Assembly (NCBI RefSeq): GCF_014145395.1
Contig: NZ_JACHTE010000006.1
Span: 62,001-126,000 of the forward strand
Reading direction: 5' to 3'
Length of the DNA stretch: 64,000 nt
Source of the DNA: Marilutibacter penaei
GTDB taxonomy: Bacteria; Pseudomonadota; Gammaproteobacteria; Xanthomonadales; Xanthomonadaceae
Made by a program: the position numbers and the translations under genes. The notes beneath the pieces were generated by a model that made no database searches, was not told the DNA's origin, and worked only from the letters and a program-made list of their open reading frames with translations. Position 1 is the first letter of the stretch; every line of letters begins with the position of its first letter. Below, one piece after another: positions 27,878 to 36,261 of this stretch.

Positions 27878-28777
27878 ATGAAAGGACACCTTCCAACGAC
27901 TTCGCAGCCGGCGTGGCGCCTCTCGCACTCACCGGGTCCGCGATCGCAACGGGGTCAGGCGTTGACTGAGATGGCCATCCTGGCGGTCGTGCTCGTGCCC
28001 CTCTTCCTGCTGATCCCTATGCTCGCGAAGTATGCCCACATGCGCCAGGTTGCCCAGCAGGCGACGCGTGCGGCCGCGTGGGAGGCGACGGCAGTTGATG
28101 CTTATGACTGGGATTCGTCCCTGAAGAGCTCCGCATGGAGAAGTCGCCAGCGCAACCTGCTCGTGGACCGGCACTTCGCGCTTGCCGAAACTCGGATCCT
28201 GAGCACGCCCGAACAGGCGCAGCAGGATGCCGGCGTTCCGGCAGCGATGATGAACACGTTCTCGGACCAGCCTCTGCTGAAGCGCAACGGCATCTCCCTC
28301 GAGCCCTTTGGCAACGACGCCGGCGGGCCGCTGTCCGGGTTTCTGGAAGGCGCAGGTGGCCTGCTCGATTCGCTGCCCGGTTCCAGTGTCCCACCCAACA
28401 GCGACGGGCTGGTCACCGCGCGAATGGTGGTCACGCCGGAAAACCTGAAGGCCAGCGATGGATCAGCTGCAACGTTTGTAGCGCCTTTTGACAGCCTCGA
28501 CCTTTCGATCGAAAGCCGGCACGTGTTGCTGGCGGACACATGGGGTGCGTCTGGCAGCGGCTTGATCGACGCAGGGTCCAGGAACAGCCGACGCGTGAAA
28601 GACCAACTGGCGGGTCCTCTGGTACCCAGCTCCTGGTTGAGCGGCGTGACCGATGTGCTGGAGAAGATCGAGTTCATGGAGAAAGTCCCCCTGGTCGGGG
28701 TTCCCTTCCGCATCCGCCCAGGCTACATGGAGCCCGACATCGTGCCGCGTGACCGCCTGCAGGAGTACCAGCAGTAG
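27878..28777 (+). CDS. TadE-like minor pilin protein
   Basis: 299 aa with a 30-residue basic leader, then RGQALTEMAILAVVLVPLFLLIPML, the TadE pseudopilin helix with the conserved Glu, followed by KYAHMRQVAQQATRAAAWEAT. The remaining 220 residues form an extracytoplasmic domain that is much longer than in typical TadE. TadE proteins are processed by the Tad prepilin peptidase and are needed for fibre assembly. ATG 27878 has a TGGAG element 6 bp upstream; ATG 27872 is an alternative. Its stop codon abuts the next start. Confidence 0.82.
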   Translation: MKGHLPTTSQPAWRLSHSPGPRSQRGQALTEMAILAVVLVPLFLLIPMLAKYAHMRQVAQQATRAAAWEATAVDAYDWDSSLKSSAWRSRQRNLLVDRHFALAETRILSTPEQAQQDAGVPAAMMNTFSDQPLLKRNGISLEPFGNDAGGPLSGFLEGAGGLLDSLPGSSVPPNSDGLVTARMVVTPENLKASDGSAATFVAPFDSLDLSIESRHVLLADTWGASGSGLIDAGSRNSRRVKDQLAGPLVPSSWLSGVTDVLEKIEFMEKVPLVGVPFRIRPGYMEPDIVPRDRLQEYQQ

Positions 28778-29458
28778 ATGGCGCGCGCGACGGGTATGCC
28801 GCTCAAGGGGGCGATCATCGCCTGTGCCTTGCTTTGCAACTCGGCGCAGGCATGGGCGTGGCCGAACGTGCGCCTGCCGGCGGGGAGCACGGGGGAGATG
28901 GTCAGCGAGCACATGAAGTACAACGGGCTCGACATGCAGTCGAGCCGGTTCGTCTCCCGACAGGGCGTCGACGACATCGTTGCCTTCTACGCGGAGCAAT
29001 GGCCCGGGCAGCATGTCGTGGACAAGGTGGAGTCGAAGACGATCATCGGGCATGCCGAAGGGGATCACTTTGTCACGGTGGAGCTTGAGGACGTCGGTGG
29101 AGGCACACGCGGCACGGTCGGCATCATGAAGATGCCCGCCGACGGCCAGGTTCCTACTTTGGGCGAGGGTTTCTATCGACCAGCGGGAACGGAGGTGGTC
29201 AGCGACATCGTCTATCTCGATACGCCCGGCAAGACGCGCACGCTGGTGCTGCAGAACGAACTTTCGCCCTACGTCAACCAACAGCGCTATCTACAGCGGA
29301 TGCGCGCGGAGGGCTGGAGCGTGGTCGAGTCCGCGGGCTGCAGGCCGAGTTCCACCCAGTGCGTCGCCCGCTTCGAGCGTTCGCAGGGCGGGAAGATGGC
29401 GCTGGCAATCACGCGTGACGAACGGATGGTGACGTCAACCGTGGTGACCATCGAATGA
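28778..29458 (+). CDS. Tad-cluster secreted protein of unknown function
   Basis: 226 aa precursor with a Sec signal peptide (cleavage likely after AQA, before WAWPNV). The mature domain has VRLPAGSTGEMVSEHMKYNGLDMQSSRF and VDDIVAFYAEQWPG, followed by beta-rich segments and two late Cys residues (SAGCRPSSTQC) that form a likely disulfide hairpin. No known family is recognised. The gene starts directly after the TadE-like stop codon and overlaps the second pilin gene by ATGA. This tight coupling implies a structural or chaperone role for the pilus in the periplasm. Confidence 0.7.
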   Translation: MARATGMPLKGAIIACALLCNSAQAWAWPNVRLPAGSTGEMVSEHMKYNGLDMQSSRFVSRQGVDDIVAFYAEQWPGQHVVDKVESKTIIGHAEGDHFVTVELEDVGGGTRGTVGIMKMPADGQVPTLGEGFYRPAGTEVVSDIVYLDTPGKTRTLVLQNELSPYVNQQRYLQRMRAEGWSVVESAGCRPSSTQCVARFERSQGGKMALAITRDERMVTSTVVTIE

Positions 29459-29673
29459 AGACTGAAGATGTCTGGCCGATGAAACGAAGGATGCCTCGCC
29501 TGGGAACGCGGCATCAGCGCGGCAGCGCAGTTATCGAGTACAGCATCATCGCCATGCTGGTCATCGTCGTGCTGGTCGCCAACGAGAACGTCGTCGGCCA
29601 GCTGATGCAGGCGATCAAGGATCTGTACGGAGCGTTCACCCACGCACTGTCGGTGACGTTCCCATCGCCATGA
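29455..29673 (+). CDS. second Flp-like pilin
   Basis: 72 aa. The basic leader ends in HQRG, then SAVIEYSIIAMLVIVVLVAN provides the prepilin-type helix, with Glu at position 5 of the mature chain and the Flp family Glu-Tyr pair. A 25-residue tail completes the protein. It is much shorter than the major pilin at 24841 and lacks its Gln/Ala tail. A second Flp gene in a Tad locus is usually a minor or tip subunit. The 4-bp ATGA overlap with the preceding gene and the short gap to cpaB fix it in the operon. Confidence 0.82.
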   Translation: MKTEDVWPMKRRMPRLGTRHQRGSAVIEYSIIAMLVIVVLVANENVVGQLMQAIKDLYGAFTHALSVTFPSP

Positions 29674-29711
29674 ACAAGAATTCCTGAAGAAATCAATGCA
29701 AAGGGGAGCGC

Positions 29712-30524
29712 GTGGCATTACCTAAACTCAACAAGAATGTCCTGTTCCTTGGGGGGGCAATCGTACTGGGACTTATCGCTGCGCTGTTGAGCGTCAGCTA
29801 CATCCAGGAACGCGTCGCCGAGGCTACCGCCGCGGCGCGCGTCACGGTCACGGAAACCGAGGTCGTGGTGTCTCGCCGGAACCTGGAGGTGGGCGAAACC
29901 ATAGCGGAATCCGACATGGTCACCCGCACGGTTCCCGTGGATTTCGTTCCGGCAGATGCCGTGACGACCGAGAACTACACCGGGTTCATCGACCGCATGG
30001 TCCGCTCGCCGATCAAGCAGGGAACGCCCTTGAGCGCGAGCGCGCTCGTGCCGATGTACGACAAGTTCTCCCATGTGATCGTGCCTGGGAAGGTCGGCTA
30101 TACGCTTTCCGTCAACGAGAACAACTCCATTTCCGGGATGATCGCCCCGGGCGATCGCGTTGACATTCTGTTGACCTACGACGCCGATGCCGACACCGGG
30201 AATGGTTCCGCAACCAAGCAGAAGCAAGGCGAGCGGGTTGCCCCCCTCCTTGAGAACATCACGGTCCTCGCGACCGGGACGCAGATTGGCGACCTCCCGG
30301 ACGGGACTGAAAGCGCGGCGTTCTCGAGCGTCACGCTGGAGCTCGATCCGGACCAGGCGGAGCTGCTGACGGTAGGCCAGAAGGCCGGCGAAGTACGCGT
30401 TCTGTTGCGCAACTTCGAGGACAACACCCCCTTCGGCCTGTCGGGAATTTCCGAGAAAACGTTGATGAGTCTTTTCGGTGGCGACGGTGGCGATGATGTC
30501 GAATACATCATCGGCGGGAACTAA
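29712..30524 (+). CDS. cpaB: Flp pilus assembly protein CpaB/RcpC
   Basis: 270 aa periplasmic protein anchored by one N-terminal helix (FLGGAIVLGLIAALLSVSYI). A SAF domain follows (VVVSRRNLEVGETIAESDMVTRTVPVDFVP), then the CpaB core with MIAPGDRVDILLTYDAD and VTLELDPDQAELLTVGQKAGEVRVLLR. CpaB lines the path between the inner-membrane machine and the secretin, and its SAF domain may touch peptidoglycan. The GTG start is preceded by AAGGGGAG. It sits 8 bp upstream of the secretin gene, the usual order. Confidence 0.93.
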   Translation: MALPKLNKNVLFLGGAIVLGLIAALLSVSYIQERVAEATAAARVTVTETEVVVSRRNLEVGETIAESDMVTRTVPVDFVPADAVTTENYTGFIDRMVRSPIKQGTPLSASALVPMYDKFSHVIVPGKVGYTLSVNENNSISGMIAPGDRVDILLTYDADADTGNGSATKQKQGERVAPLLENITVLATGTQIGDLPDGTESAAFSSVTLELDPDQAELLTVGQKAGEVRVLLRNFEDNTPFGLSGISEKTLMSLFGGDGGDDVEYIIGGN

Positions 30525-30532
30525 TAATCGAA

Positions 30533-31876
30533 ATGGATAGATCATCAATGCGAAGGGACAAGATTCTCGGACTTTTGGCAGTGTTCGCAATGGCTGTCGC
30601 AGGGGCGATCGCGCCCATCGGACCAGTTCGCGCGCAAGCAGCCTCGTTGCCCAGCCAGCTCGATCTCTACGGAGGGCAGGTCAAGGTGTACACCAGCAAC
30701 CGCCCGCTGGCGCGCGTGGCGGTTGGTAACGGTGACCTCATCGAAGTCACCACGATCGAGAAGCGGCAGCTGGTCGTCATAGCCGGCGCCGGGCAGGCCG
30801 GAACCACGACCTTGCACCTCTGGTACGAGGACGGAGGACAGCGTTCGGTCGACGTCAGCGTGAGCCCGGTGGACACCAGCAGCACATCGCTGCTCGTACG
30901 TGACCTGCTGGCGCTTGAGCCCGATTCAAAGGCGCGCGTCCAGGACATTGGCGACAGCGTCGTCGTAACTGGCGAGCTGACGGCACTGGAGGCCGAGCGC
31001 GTGGGTGTGATCGCCAAGCTTTATCCAAACGTGGTCAACCTGAGCACGCCCGACCTCGTCGCGATGCAGCCCATGGTGCTGATGGACGTCAGGATCATGG
31101 AGTTCAAGCGCGATGCCCTCCGCGACCTTGGCATCGACTGGCAGGACAGCATCGATGGGCCGGCCGGTGGCGCCATCAAGGATTTCTCCAGTTCGTTCTT
31201 CCGGATCCTTCCGGACGGCAGTCCGTTCGAGGACCTGCCGCTGCCGGCCCGCATCAACCCGATGGAAACCTATTTCGGGATCGCCACCTCCATTACGTCC
31301 CGCATCAACCTGCTGACGCAAACCGGCAATGCCTACGAGCTGGCCTCACCACAGCTGAGTGCACGCAGCGGCGGTAGCGCCGACTTCCTCGCCGGGGGCG
31401 AGATTCCAATCCCGCTGACCAGCAGCTTCGGTGCCACCAACGTCGAGTTCAAGGAGTACGGCGTCAAGCTCAACATCGAGCCGGTCGTCAATGACAACGA
31501 CGAGATATCCACCGTCATCATGACCGAGGTCAGCAAGATCGATCCGGCGGTCTCGGTGCAGGGCATCCCCGGGTTCCTGACCCGACGCACGGGCACGGAG
31601 CTCAACGTTCGCTCGGGCGAAACCATCGTGATCTCGGGACTTGTCGACATCACCGGCTCAAAGGGCTTCGGCGGCATACCGGGTCTGGCCAACATCCCGG
31701 TCCTGGGCCGGCTGTTCCGGTCGGACAACTTTCGTGCGGGACGGACCGACCTCGTGGTGTTCGTGACGCCTCGAATCGTGCGTCCGGGGGATCCGGCCAA
31801 TATCGATGGCATCCAGAAGAGCGAGCGCATGCTCGAGGACTTCAAGGAAACCATCGGTACGGACATATTTGACTGA
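30533..31876 (+). CDS. cpaC: Tad pilus secretin CpaC/RcpA
   Basis: 447 aa outer-membrane secretin. The signal peptide is cleaved after VRAQA. The N-terminal pilus-formation domain includes YGGQVKVYTSNRPLARVAVGNGDLIEV, a BON-like region follows (VRDLLALEPDSKARVQDIGDSVVVTGEL), and the C-terminal secretin domain has VPVLGRLFRS-type and VVFVTPRIV motifs. It forms the ring through which the Flp fibre leaves the cell. ATG 30533 has only a weak Shine-Dalgarno; ATG 30548 is an alternative. Confidence 0.93.
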   Translation: MDRSSMRRDKILGLLAVFAMAVAGAIAPIGPVRAQAASLPSQLDLYGGQVKVYTSNRPLARVAVGNGDLIEVTTIEKRQLVVIAGAGQAGTTTLHLWYEDGGQRSVDVSVSPVDTSSTSLLVRDLLALEPDSKARVQDIGDSVVVTGELTALEAERVGVIAKLYPNVVNLSTPDLVAMQPMVLMDVRIMEFKRDALRDLGIDWQDSIDGPAGGAIKDFSSSFFRILPDGSPFEDLPLPARINPMETYFGIATSITSRINLLTQTGNAYELASPQLSARSGGSADFLAGGEIPIPLTSSFGATNVEFKEYGVKLNIEPVVNDNDEISTVIMTEVSKIDPAVSVQGIPGFLTRRTGTELNVRSGETIVISGLVDITGSKGFGGIPGLANIPVLGRLFRSDNFRAGRTDLVVFVTPRIVRPGDPANIDGIQKSERMLEDFKETIGTDIFD

Positions 31877-31884
31877 GCAGCCAC

Positions 31885-33603
31885 ATGTTCAACGTCGTAG
31901 TAGAAGCTCCCAGAAGCGAGCCGAGAAAGATCCGATGCCTGCACAACGAGTGTGGGGTCGGCCGCGGGGAGGAAAATCTGGTGATTCTCCAAGGCTGGAG
32001 CATTGCCAAGCAGCACGCGCTCATCCGCGCTCAGGACGAAGGCATGTTCATCGAGTCAACCGGCGGACGCGCCCAGGTCCGGTTGAACGGAACCGCCATC
32101 AAGGACCGCCAGGGTCCCATCAGCAGCGCCGACATCATCGAGATCGGGGACTACCGCCTGCGAATCTTCTCCGATTCGGGCACCCGAGCCCCGGCAAGGG
32201 TGCCAGATCCGGCGCCTGTGTCGGTTGCGTCCATCCGGCCCGCTTCCGACGACGGGCTCCGGGCCACGGCGCCAGTCACGAGCGAGTCAACCGAGATCGC
32301 CACCACCGCGGACACGCCGCCGGACATCGTGATCTGGCGGGAGCGCGTCCACGCGTCCCTGGTCAAGCAGATGGACCTGCGCCGCGTCGATGTCCGCGGC
32401 CTGACGGACGCCGCCCTCCGTGAGAAGACCATCGAGCTGATCGAAGCCGTTCTGGACAAGGAGTACGCAGAGCTTCCGAAAACGATCAACCGGCGGATGT
32501 TGGCCAAACAGGTACTCGATGAAGCGATCGGGCTGGGTCCTCTCGAGGACCTCATCGACGACAACACCGTCACTGAGATCATGGTCAACGCCCACGATCA
32601 GATCTATATCGAACGAAGCGGTCGGATCGAGAAATCTGCCGTGTACTTCACCAATGATCGTGCCGTACTGTCGGCGATCGAGCGCATCGTAGCGCCTCTA
32701 GGCCGCCGGATCGACGAAAGCTCCCCGATGGTGGACGCACGACTCAAGGACGGTTCCCGAGTGAATGCGATTATCCCGCCGATCGCGCTCCGGGGCCCCA
32801 GCATCAGCATCCGAAAGTTCGCCAAGAAGAAACTCGACGGCCGCGATCTCCTGGGATACGGCTCGATCGACGAAAGCATGCTGGCATTCCTCGAGACGGC
32901 GGTAAGCGAACGCAAGAACATCGTGGTGACCGGGGGCACGGGCTCCGGCAAGACGACCCTGCTGAATATCCTGTCGAACTTCATCCCGAACCACGATCGA
33001 ATCGTGACCATTGAGGATGCGGCGGAACTCAAGCTGGTGCAGCCCAACCTTGTTTCCCTGGAGGCGCGTCCGCCGAACCTGGAAGGCAAGGGGCAAGTCA
33101 CCATCCGTGACCTCGTGAAGAATGCGCTACGCATGCGTCCCGATCGCATCGTCGTCGGCGAGTGCCGCGGGGGCGAAACGCTCGACATGCTGCAGGCAAT
33201 GAACACGGGCCACGAAGGCTCGCTCACCACCGCTCACGCCAACTCACCGCGAGACGCCATCTCCCGTATCGAGGTCATGGTCCTGATGGCGGGCATGGAG
33301 TTGCCGATGGCCGTCGTGCGCGAGCAGATCGCATCGGCCGTAGACCTCATCGTGCACCAGCGCCGCTTCCCCTGCGGGTCCCGGAAGGTGACCCACATCA
33401 CCGAGATCACCGGCATCGAGAGCGGGACCATCCAGCTGCAGGACATCTTCCATTTCAGGGTCCGGACGCATCATGGCGAGGATGGCAAGGTGAGTGGCGC
33501 CTTCGAGCCGACGGGGGCGATCCCCGAGTTCATGGAGGAACTGGCGGATCGCGGCGTAAAGATCGACTTGTCGATCTTCCGCAAGCCCGAGGAGGAGTTC
33601 TAG
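31885..33603 (+). CDS. cpaF: CpaF/TadA ATPase with N-terminal FHA domain
   Basis: 572 aa hexameric secretion ATPase that powers pilus assembly. Residues 1-97 form a forkhead-associated domain: NECGVGRGEENLVI, the SxxH-like SIAKQHALIR, and RVRLNGTAI-type turns (here QVRLNGTAIKDRQG). A 70-residue Pro/Ala linker joins it to a full CpaF. Walker A is GGTGSGKT (Lys356), and the Asp box, Walker B region RPDRIVVGECRGGE and His-box MNTGHEGSLTTAHANSP are intact. FHA domains bind phosphothreonine, so this ATPase may be recruited or controlled by a Ser/Thr kinase. No such kinase gene is nearby. Confidence 0.93.
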   Translation: MFNVVVEAPRSEPRKIRCLHNECGVGRGEENLVILQGWSIAKQHALIRAQDEGMFIESTGGRAQVRLNGTAIKDRQGPISSADIIEIGDYRLRIFSDSGTRAPARVPDPAPVSVASIRPASDDGLRATAPVTSESTEIATTADTPPDIVIWRERVHASLVKQMDLRRVDVRGLTDAALREKTIELIEAVLDKEYAELPKTINRRMLAKQVLDEAIGLGPLEDLIDDNTVTEIMVNAHDQIYIERSGRIEKSAVYFTNDRAVLSAIERIVAPLGRRIDESSPMVDARLKDGSRVNAIIPPIALRGPSISIRKFAKKKLDGRDLLGYGSIDESMLAFLETAVSERKNIVVTGGTGSGKTTLLNILSNFIPNHDRIVTIEDAAELKLVQPNLVSLEARPPNLEGKGQVTIRDLVKNALRMRPDRIVVGECRGGETLDMLQAMNTGHEGSLTTAHANSPRDAISRIEVMVLMAGMELPMAVVREQIASAVDLIVHQRRFPCGSRKVTHITEITGIESGTIQLQDIFHFRVRTHHGEDGKVSGAFEPTGAIPEFMEELADRGVKIDLSIFRKPEEEF

Positions 33604-33605
33604 CC

Positions 33606-34454
33606 ATGGAAGTCTGGTTGATTGCCATCACCGCGTTCACGGCGGTGGCCCTGGCAGGCATCTACGCCATTCGTGCAGGCGACGTCTTCATGGCCCGCTA
33701 CCACGAGGCCTTCATGGAGCAGGCCCGGGTCAACCTTGCGGACATGTTCCTTTTCATTGATCCCCGGCAACTTTACATCGCCAACATCATGGTGCTGGTG
33801 ATCGTGCCCCTGCTGCTCTGGGCCGTTACCGGAAACCCCCTCATCGCGATCGTCGCTGCCGTCCTGCTGGCGGTAATGCCGAAGAAGATCTACCGATGGC
33901 TCAAGCAGCGACGCATCAACAAGATCCAGGAGCAGCTGCCGGATGCCTTGATGATGCTCTCGGGCACCATGAAAGCAGGACTTGGCTTCTCCCCGGCCAT
34001 GGAAAGCCTGGTCAAGGACGGTTATCCGCCTCTGGCGCAGGAGCTGGCCCTGGTGCTGCGCGAGCAACACCTTGGGGTGAAGACCGAAGATGCACTCGAT
34101 CATTTTGCCGAGCGGGTACCGGTGCTCGACGTGAAGCTTTTCGTGTCGGCGGTATCCATTTCGCGCGAGGTGGGCGGCAACCTTGCGGAGAGCCTGAAGA
34201 TCCTTGCCGAGACCCTTCGCCGACGCCTGATCATGGAGAACAAGGTCAAAGCACTGACGTCACAGGGAAAGCTTCAGGGGATCGTGATGGCGATGTTGCC
34301 CATCGCAATCACTGCCTATCTGGCGTCGGCCTACCCGACGACCATGGAGCCGATGTTCAACACCTGGCTGGGATACGGCGTGATCGCGCTTTGCGCGATC
34401 CTCGAGTACATCGGCTACAAGTTCTGCGTCAAGATCATGACGATCGACATATGA
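33606..34454 (+). CDS. tadB: Tad inner-membrane platform protein TadB
   Basis: 282 aa. An N-terminal membrane helix and a pair of helices (about 65-100) are followed by the T2SSF domain, with QEQLPDALMMLSGTMKAGLGFSPAMESLVKDGYPPLAQELALVLREQHLG and ISREVGGNLAESLKILAETLR. Two C-terminal helices complete the protein. It is a GspF-like platform protein that pairs with TadC and CpaF to extrude the pilin. It starts 2 bp after the cpaF stop and overlaps tadC by ATGA. Confidence 0.93.
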   Translation: MEVWLIAITAFTAVALAGIYAIRAGDVFMARYHEAFMEQARVNLADMFLFIDPRQLYIANIMVLVIVPLLLWAVTGNPLIAIVAAVLLAVMPKKIYRWLKQRRINKIQEQLPDALMMLSGTMKAGLGFSPAMESLVKDGYPPLAQELALVLREQHLGVKTEDALDHFAERVPVLDVKLFVSAVSISREVGGNLAESLKILAETLRRRLIMENKVKALTSQGKLQGIVMAMLPIAITAYLASAYPTTMEPMFNTWLGYGVIALCAILEYIGYKFCVKIMTIDI

Positions 34455-35338
34455 TCCAGCTGTCACTTCTAGCCTTGTGCGTCATCGCCGCGATCGTCAT
34501 GGTCATCATCGGCACGCGCGGCCTGTTGAACCAGGTGCCGCAGGACGAGCGTGATTATCAGGATCCCTTGCCCTTCGGCCTCAAAGTGATCTGGCCGCTG
34601 GTGACCGCTGCGACGTACATCATTGGCCCGAGGATGAAGTCGAGTGACCTCGAGAAGGCTCATCGCAACCTGCAGGCGGCCGGACAGGACTACCTCGTGA
34701 CCCCGGAGGAGCTGGCCGGCTTGCGTGTGGTATCCGCTGGGCTGATGGTTGCTTTCTTCCTGCTCGCGGTGGTGCTCCTCGAGCAGCTCAACCTGGCTAC
34801 GTTCGCATTCTGCGTCGTGTTCGGCCTTCCCTTGGGCTGGCTCTATCCCAGTCTCTGGCTGGGGGAACGACGCAAGACCCGACAGAAGCACGTGATCCGT
34901 GACCTCCCCATTTTCCTCGACTTCATCACGATGTCCGTCGAAGCCGGCCTCAACATCACCGGGGCCATCGAGCAGGCGGTGATGAAAGGCCCCGCCGGTC
35001 CACTGTCCCAGGAGTTCGCGCGGATGCTGCGCGACCTGCGCGCCGGCCTGCCACGGTCGGAAGCCCTCAAACGTCTGGCGGATCGCATGGATATCGCGCA
35101 GATTTCCAGCTTTACCAGCGCGTTGATCCAGGCCGACCGGGTGGGCGCGAGCCTGGGCGAGACGCTGCGGGCCCAGGCCATGCAGCGCCGCGAGGAACGC
35201 TTCCTCCGGGCGGAGAAGCTTGCGCTTGAGGCGCCGGTGAAGATGATGGCGCCTCTGGTCATGTTCTTCTTCCCTTTGATCTTCATCATCCTCGCGTACT
35301 TCATCTACCTCAAGATGGTGGAGGACGGGATCCTGTGA
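34451..35338 (+). CDS. tadC: Tad inner-membrane platform protein TadC
   Basis: 295 aa partner of TadB. Helices lie at about 3-22 and 105-140, with the T2SSF domain (RDLPIFLDFITMSVEAGLNITGAIEQAV ... GLPRSEALKRLADRMDIAQISSFTSALIQADRVGASLGETLRAQAMQRREERFLRAEKLALEAPVKM) and a C-terminal helix. The motif distribution separates it from TadB. The four-base overlaps on both sides (ATGA with tadB, GTGA with the DUF192 gene) show that it is translated within a continuous operon. Confidence 0.93.
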   Translation: MIQLSLLALCVIAAIVMVIIGTRGLLNQVPQDERDYQDPLPFGLKVIWPLVTAATYIIGPRMKSSDLEKAHRNLQAAGQDYLVTPEELAGLRVVSAGLMVAFFLLAVVLLEQLNLATFAFCVVFGLPLGWLYPSLWLGERRKTRQKHVIRDLPIFLDFITMSVEAGLNITGAIEQAVMKGPAGPLSQEFARMLRDLRAGLPRSEALKRLADRMDIAQISSFTSALIQADRVGASLGETLRAQAMQRREERFLRAEKLALEAPVKMMAPLVMFFFPLIFIILAYFIYLKMVEDGIL

Positions 35339-35682
35339 AACGCATGAGCTTCTATCGGGGCGGGGAATGCCTGGTACCGAATGGCTGGGCTGCGCTTTCG
35401 TGGTGGGCGCGGCTCCGGGGCCTGCTGTTCCGCTCACCGCTTGCAAGCGATGGCAGCGAGGCCATGTTGATATCGCCATGTGGCAGCATCCACACCTTCG
35501 GGATGGGTTATGCCATCGATGCCGTGTTCGTGGACGGAGCCGGCACCGTGCTCGGTGTCCGCGAGCACGTCTCGCCCTGGCGCGCACGCATACAGAAGGG
35601 TGCGCGCAGCGTCATCGAGTTCCACGCTGGTGCTGCACGCCGGCTCTCGATCAAGCCTGGAGACGTGATCGAATGGAGATGA
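35335..35682 (+). CDS. DUF192 protein embedded in the Tad operon
   Basis: 115 aa DUF192 family protein: WWARLRGLLFRSPLASDGSEAMLISPCGSIHTFGMGYAIDAVFVDGAGTVLGV and a C-terminal ARSVIEFHAGAARRLSIKPGDVIEW are the conserved core. Many DUF192 proteins are exported lipoproteins or carry a signal peptide; this one has none, so it should be cytosolic. The family has no proven function. It begins with GTG in a GTGA overlap with tadC and overlaps the TPR lipoprotein gene, so it is a genuine member of the cluster. DUF192 genes occur in other Tad loci, suggesting a linked role. Confidence 0.85.
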   Translation: MKRMSFYRGGECLVPNGWAALSWWARLRGLLFRSPLASDGSEAMLISPCGSIHTFGMGYAIDAVFVDGAGTVLGVREHVSPWRARIQKGARSVIEFHAGAARRLSIKPGDVIEWR

Positions 35683-36239
35683 AACATCCATCCCTGCTTG
35701 CGCTGCTGCTAGCCCTCTGCACGACCATGGCGGCCTGCGCGGGCAACGAGCACAGGACCACTCCGGATGCGGTCGACCTGCTAGAGGTCGAACGCCGGGC
35801 CAACGATGCCTATGCGAATGGTCGTGATGAAGAGGCGGCGCAACTGTACCGCGATCTGGTTGAGCAGTTGCCCACGGAGGGTCCTTACTGGTACCGGCTC
35901 GGCAATGCCTTGGTGAGGACCGGTCGCCATGATGATGCCGCCTTCGCCTACCAGAAGTCCCTTCAGCTCGACCCCGACAACGGCAAGGCCTGGCACAACC
36001 TCGGTCTGGTACGCCTGCATCAGGCACAGACGTCGTTCGCGGCTGGGGTGCAGAACTCCACTTCAGGGGAGCGCGTGTTCGACGAGAGTCTGAAGCTGTC
36101 GGCGGCAGTGTTCTCCCTGATTGCACCGCCGTCGAACCAGGGGGCGACACCCCGACCGGACGACGGCGGAGGTAAGACCGCGGGACCGGAAGACGCGATG
36201 ACACCGGCAACGCCGACAAGGCCCCGTACCGGGAGCTGA
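35673..36239 (+). CDS. TadD-like TPR lipoprotein
   Basis: 188 aa lipoprotein (lipobox MAAC) with two to three tetratricopeptide repeats: VERRANDAYANGRDEEAAQLYRDLVEQLP, GPYWYRLGNALVRTGRHDDAAFAYQKSLQLDPDN and KAWHNLGLVRLHQAQT. A Pro/Gly/Thr-rich unstructured tail follows. It is shorter than classical TadD but in the right place and of the right type, so it probably acts as the secretin pilotin/assembly lipoprotein. ATG 35673 overlaps the DUF192 gene; ATG 35679 would give an ATGA overlap with its stop. Confidence 0.8.
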   Translation: MEMKHPSLLALLLALCTTMAACAGNEHRTTPDAVDLLEVERRANDAYANGRDEEAAQLYRDLVEQLPTEGPYWYRLGNALVRTGRHDDAAFAYQKSLQLDPDNGKAWHNLGLVRLHQAQTSFAAGVQNSTSGERVFDESLKLSAAVFSLIAPPSNQGATPRPDDGGGKTAGPEDAMTPATPTRPRTGS

Positions 36240-36261
36240 GGCAGCACACGGAGCGCATGCC

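Noticed and set aside
30533-34454. Type IV pilus or type II secretion system
   Set aside because: CpaB with SAF domain, separate TadB and TadC, Flp pilins and TadE-type proteins identify a Tad system.
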